This document shows positions 24,774-27,660 of a stretch of DNA of 27,660 nucleotides, one piece after another. The stretch is from assembly GCA_900556285.1 (NCBI GenBank), contig USOF01000001.1, positions 1 through 27,660 of the forward strand, written 5' to 3'. The notes under the pieces are model-generated. The model had not been told where the DNA came from. It searched no databases and was given only the letters and a program-made list of their open reading frames with translations. The translations under genes were made by a program, and so were the position numbers. This DNA is from an uncultured Collinsella sp. Its GTDB lineage: Bacteria > Actinomycetota > Coriobacteriia > Coriobacteriales > Coriobacteriaceae. Within the stretch, counting starts at the first letter, position 1; each line of letters opens with the position of its first letter.

Positions 24774-26113
24774 TCGACCGCCGCGCCCAGCGCGATAGTT
24801 CAATATCAATCTTTCGCATCATTGCCATTGCCTGCGCCATTTGCGTGCTGGTGTACTTTATTTTTGCCTTGGTGACCGGTATCGAGCCGATCGCCACGGT
24901 GATTGCCTGCGCGCTGCTGTGCATCTTTCTGTGCATCTTTATCTTTTTGACGCTCAATCCCGATTCGGTGCGCTCCCAGTACACCGAGGAGACGCTCTCG
25001 GTGGCCTCGGCCATGCTTGAGGACATTAAGGGCGGTCTGACGCAGGAGTCGGCGCGTTTGGTGTGCCGGCGCATTTTGCCCGAGACGCGCGCCATGACGG
25101 TGGCCATCACCGACGAGGGCAACGTGTTGGCCTGCGCAGGCGAGTTTGAGGAAAAACTACTGCCAGACTCTCCCATCCACACGCTTGCCACACGCTACGT
25201 TATCGAACATGGCATCGTGCAGTCGTTCAACCGTATGGTGGATGTCGTGGGCTCGGATGGCTCGCACAACCAAGTCCCCGCCGGCATTATCGCCCCCATC
25301 AAGGTGGGCGATCGTACCGTCGGCACGCTCAAGTTCTACTACAAGACCCCGCGCGCCGTCGACCGTACCCAGTACGCGCTTGCCTCGGGCTTTGCCGAGA
25401 TCTTGTCCACGCAGCTCGCCATCCACGAGCTCGAGGTGCAAAAGGAACTCACGGCGCGCGCCGAGGTGCGTGCGCTGCAAGCGCAGATTAACCCGCACTT
25501 CCTGTTCAACACGCTGAACACCATTGCATCGTTTACGCGCACCGACCCGCTGCGGGCCCGCGAACTGCTTCGTGAGTTCTCATCGTTCTATCGTGCCACG
25601 CTCGACAACTCGGGATCGCTTATTCCGGTCTCGCGCGAGGTCGCACAGACCAAGCGCTACCTTACCTTTGAGAAGGCCCGCTTTGGCGAGGACCGCGTGC
25701 TTGCGACGTTCGATGTGTCCGAGGACGTGGAAGATACGCTGGTGCCGGCGTTCGTGATCCAGCCGATTGTCGAGAACGCCGTACGTCATGGTATGGGCGA
25801 TGACGACGCCCTGAGGATCGACGTGACCGTTCACCAAGACGGCGAGGATGCAATCTTGATTGCCGTGGCCGATAATGGCGTGGGCATGGATGAGGGTACC
25901 GCCGCCAGACTGTTTGACGAGCGTTCTGCCCGTCCCGACGCCAGCTCTCCCCAGGGTGGCGGCGCCGGTGTGGCCATGCACAATATTTCGGAGCGCATCC
26001 ATCGCTTTTATGGGCCGCACTCCTATACGCGTGTCGAATCGGCGCCGGGCAAGGGCACCAAAGTGCTCCTTCATCTTGATTTGTCAGAGAGCATCTTTGA
26101 CATTCAAGAGTAA
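24770..26113 (+). CDS. LytS-type sensor histidine kinase (second copy)
   Basis: A 447-residue membrane kinase, paralogous to the one at 18858. Two helices (about 13-37 and 41-62) precede a GAF-like sensory region (about 75-225; MTVAITDEGNVLACAG and GIIAPIKVGDRTVGTLKFYY). The catalytic part has LQAQINPHFLFNTLN with phospho-acceptor H243, N-box IVENAVRHG, G-box ADNGVGMD and a glycine-rich GGGAGVAMHNISERI. The start codon overlaps the stop of the glycosyltransferase gene (ATGA), implying translational coupling; no independent ribosome-binding site is needed. Its regulator follows after 72 bases. The stimulus is unknown. The charged, short extracytoplasmic loop suggests sensing in the membrane or cytoplasm rather than of a large external ligand. 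Confidence 0.9.
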   Translation: MIDRRAQRDSSISIFRIIAIACAICVLVYFIFALVTGIEPIATVIACALLCIFLCIFIFLTLNPDSVRSQYTEETLSVASAMLEDIKGGLTQESARLVCRRILPETRAMTVAITDEGNVLACAGEFEEKLLPDSPIHTLATRYVIEHGIVQSFNRMVDVVGSDGSHNQVPAGIIAPIKVGDRTVGTLKFYYKTPRAVDRTQYALASGFAEILSTQLAIHELEVQKELTARAEVRALQAQINPHFLFNTLNTIASFTRTDPLRARELLREFSSFYRATLDNSGSLIPVSREVAQTKRYLTFEKARFGEDRVLATFDVSEDVEDTLVPAFVIQPIVENAVRHGMGDDDALRIDVTVHQDGEDAILIAVADNGVGMDEGTAARLFDERSARPDASSPQGGGAGVAMHNISERIHRFYGPHSYTRVESAPGKGTKVLLHLDLSESIFDIQE

Positions 26114-26185
26114 AATAAAAGGCTACGGGCTCAACGTCATGCGACGGATGCCCGGCGTAGTTAGTTGACGAAAGGTTTTATCCCT

Positions 26186-26902
26186 ATGCTGCGTGCGATG
26201 ATTGTGGATGATGAGGCGCCGGCTCGCTCGGAGCTTCGCTTCCTGCTCGAGCAAACGGGCAAGATCGGCACGATCACGGAGGCGTCGAGCGTCCGCTCCG
26301 CCATCGAGATGCTTATGGAAAGTCGCGTGGATGTCGTGTTTCTCGATATCTCGATGCCCGGTGCCTCGGGCCTGCAGCTTGCCGAGGCCCTGCATAAGCT
26401 CAAGAATCCGCCGGCGATTGTGTTTGTGACCGCGTATAGCGATCATGCCGTCGAGGCGTTCGACGTAGATGCCGTCGATTACCTAATGAAGCCGGTTGAG
26501 GAGGCACGCCTGGATCGCGCGATCGAGAAGGTCATGCAGCGCGCCAAGCCCGTTACGGACAGCAAGGTGACCATCGAGCGCATCCCGGTGGAAAAGGGCG
26601 GCCGCAAGGTCCTCATCCCCGTGGACGACATTCGCTTCATCATGGCCAAGGACGATTACTCTTGCATCTATACGGTCGACGACCGCTTTTTGTCGACGAC
26701 CTCGCTGGCGCAGTTCGAGGCCAAGCTCTGCGACTTTGGCTTCTTCCGCGTTCACCGCCGCTATATCGTCAACCTGGCGTGCGTCACGGACGTCGAGACG
26801 GTGCCCTCGGGCGCTATCCAGCTGGGCATTACGGGCGTCGACGAACGCGTGCCGGTTTCGCGCCGTCGCGTCGTACCGCTCAAGAAAGCCCTGAGCCTCT
26901 AG
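26186..26902 (+). CDS. LytTR-family response regulator (second copy)
   Basis: A 238-residue regulator. The ATG at 26186 gives MLRAMIVDDEAPARSELRF and has GAAAGG (26170-26175) 10 bases upstream; a TTG at 26165 would lie before that site and is rejected. The receiver domain has IVDDEAP, phospho-acceptor D54 in FLDISMPG, T in FVTAYSDHA and K in LMKPVEEARL. The LytTR domain follows (about 130-238): VLIPVDDIRFIMAKDDYSCIYT, FFRVHRRYIVNLACV, VPVSRRRVVPLKKALSL. It is paralogous to the regulator at 20282, including the same linker length, so the two may have similar DNA targets. Paired with the kinase upstream. A terminator follows. Confidence 0.93.
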   Translation: MLRAMIVDDEAPARSELRFLLEQTGKIGTITEASSVRSAIEMLMESRVDVVFLDISMPGASGLQLAEALHKLKNPPAIVFVTAYSDHAVEAFDVDAVDYLMKPVEEARLDRAIEKVMQRAKPVTDSKVTIERIPVEKGGRKVLIPVDDIRFIMAKDDYSCIYTVDDRFLSTTSLAQFEAKLCDFGFFRVHRRYIVNLACVTDVETVPSGAIQLGITGVDERVPVSRRRVVPLKKALSL

Positions 26903-26908
26903 CACAAC

Positions 26909-26958
26909 GGCCCCGCAGCCCTGTAGACCAATTGTCTGCGGAGCCGTGGGGCCTTTTT
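26909..26958 (+). terminator. Intrinsic terminator after the second regulator gene
   Basis: GGCCCC (26909-26914) with GGGGCC (26948-26953), then TTTTT; internal CGCAG/CTGCG pairing (26914-26918/26936-26940) extends the stem. It closes the glycosyltransferase-kinase-regulator operon. Confidence 0.75.
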
Positions 26959-26994
26959 GTATGTATGGACATAATCGTTTGCGGAAGGGATCCC

Positions 26995-27462
26995 ATGAAC
27001 AGTGCAAGCGCCAAGCGTATCGACATTATCTCGGACACCCACGGCTATCTTTCGCCCGCGCTTCTGGACGAGCTTAAGGGCGCAGATCTGATCATCCACG
27101 CCGGCGACCTCACATCCGAGATGGACTACGAGCACCTATGCACCATCGCCCCCGTGCGAGCGGTTCTGGGCAACAACGACTACTACCGCGACTACGGCCC
27201 CGATGTGGATCGCCTGGCCCTCTTCACCTACGAAGGCCTCAAGTTCGCCGTAGCCCACTACCGCGAAGACCTCCCAGTGGGATCCGTAGACGTAGCCATC
27301 AACGGCCACACCCACGTAACCAAAGAAGCCCAAGTAGGCCGCTGCTTAGTCCTCAACCCGGGCAGCGCCAGCTACCCCAGAGGCACCCGAGGCCCCACCA
27401 TGGCCAGAATGCTAGTAAAAGACGGCAAGATCATAAGCACCAAGTTTATTGACCTAGACTAA
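26995..27462 (+). CDS. YfcE/MJ0936-type metallophosphoesterase
   Basis: A 155-residue calcineurin-like phosphoesterase. The ATG at 26995 has GGAAGGGA (26982-26989) 5 bases upstream; in-frame ATG at 26965 would bring in the spacer region. The metal-site motifs are complete and in order: SDTHG (D and H), GDLT, GNND, a His before AHYREDLPVG, NGHTH and the C-terminal LNPGSASYPRG. The family hydrolyses phosphodiesters and may act on small model substrates; the physiological substrate is unclear. It appears to have its own transcript between two terminators. The last half uses many A-ending codons (about 21 of 78) against about 5 of 78 in the first half by hand count. Confidence 0.9.
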   Translation: MNSASAKRIDIISDTHGYLSPALLDELKGADLIIHAGDLTSEMDYEHLCTIAPVRAVLGNNDYYRDYGPDVDRLALFTYEGLKFAVAHYREDLPVGSVDVAINGHTHVTKEAQVGRCLVLNPGSASYPRGTRGPTMARMLVKDGKIISTKFIDLD

Positions 27463-27472
27463 CCGCAACAAA

Positions 27473-27506
27473 AACGGGGGATGTAAAACCGCATCTCCCG
27501 TTTTTT
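27473..27506 (+). terminator. Terminator after the phosphoesterase gene
   Basis: AACGGGGGATG (27473-27483), 8-base loop, CATCTCCCGTT (27492-27502, one wobble), then TTTTTT from 27501. The A-rich left flank would also allow termination on the minus strand. Confidence 0.9.
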
Positions 27507-27611
27507 ATGAGCCAAAGGCCGAGTTTCAACAAGAATAATCAGACCAATCCCACCGCGGAGAACGGGGACCTCGAGCCGCGGAAGCGGCGAGGAGCAAGAA
27601 CTGTTTGGACA
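27507..27611. other. Short genomic stretch before the adapter
   Basis: About 105 bases with no credible gene; a GCCGC-GGAA-GCGGC stem-loop (27575-27588) with a GNRA-type tetraloop and outer CCTC/GAGG pairing is visible. A minus-strand open frame ends here but cannot be judged because sequence stops. Confidence 0.4.
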
Positions 27612-27660
27612 CTGTCTCTTATACACATCTCCGAGCCCACGAGACTCCTGAGCATCTCGT
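27612..27660 (+). other. Illumina Nextera adapter and index (not genomic)
   Basis: CTGTCTCTTATACACATCT (27612-27630) is the Tn5 mosaic end used in Nextera libraries. CCGAGCCCACGAGAC (27631-27645) is the read-2 adapter, TCCTGAGC (27646-27653) has the position and length of an i7 index, and ATCTCGT (27654-27660) begins the P7 sequence. The read ran through into the adapter, which was not trimmed. Treat the genomic sequence as ending at about 27611. Confidence 0.98.

Noticed and set aside
26165..26185. TTG at 26165 as start of the second regulator
   Set aside because: It precedes the GAAAGG site and adds residues not seen in the paralog; ATG at 26186 is better.

Overview
The window looks like a chromosomal contig end from a GC-rich actinobacterium of the class Coriobacteriia, most likely Collinsella or a close relative. 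This is inferred from the roughly 60% GC content with strong Shine-Dalgarno sites, the dnaX-ybaB-recR cluster, a homodimeric pyruvate:ferredoxin oxidoreductase of an anaerobe, LytS/LytTR regulators and the gene style; no rRNA or marker gene confirms it. I saw no tRNA, rRNA, CRISPR array, transposase or phage gene. The last 49 bases are not genomic: they are Illumina Nextera adapter plus an index, so the window's right edge is an assembly artefact.

Left block (1-8605): a cut-off divergent membrane-protein gene, then dnaX (clamp-loader subunit), a convergent small membrane protein, ybaB and recR (recombinational repair). A three-gene operon follows: a membrane-anchored protein with a Ser/Gly linker, a Hanks-type Ser/Thr kinase with C-terminal membrane helices, and an FHA-domain protein. 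It reads as a phospho-signalling module with an extracytoplasmic arm.

Middle block (8606-18739): a long, apparently structured leader precedes nifJ (1179 aa), which is followed by a terminator nested inside a perfect 29-bp inverted repeat. An AT-rich 650-bp gap leads to arcC (carbamate kinase). REP-like direct repeats abut a minus-strand, membrane-anchored C39-like peptidase. An APC amino-acid permease and a metal-dependent amidohydrolase form a likely operon. nifJ, arcC, the permease and the amidohydrolase share very biased, C-ending codon use, which suggests high expression: pyruvate oxidation, carbamoyl-phosphate-linked ATP formation and uptake plus hydrolysis of an amide or peptide substrate.

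Right block (18740-27462): two paralogous LytS-type sensor kinase/LytTR regulator pairs enclose a zinc-dependent phospholipase-C-family protein, a UMF1-type MFS transporter and a family-2 glycosyltransferase. The glycosyltransferase overlaps the second kinase gene by ATGA, so glycosylation and sensing may be co-regulated. A small YfcE-type phosphodiesterase gene ends the gene content.

Recurring regulatory themes: an extended -10 box of the form GGTAYRAT in front of four genes; intrinsic-terminator-like hairpins sitting just upstream of the ribosome-binding site of three genes; and short palindromes (TTGCATAAT and GTTGYGCAAC types) confined to intergenic DNA. The best candidates for undescribed biology are the nifJ leader RNA, the nested inverted repeat after nifJ, the anchored-protein/kinase/FHA operon, and the arcC/permease/amidohydrolase set next to twin LytTR systems.
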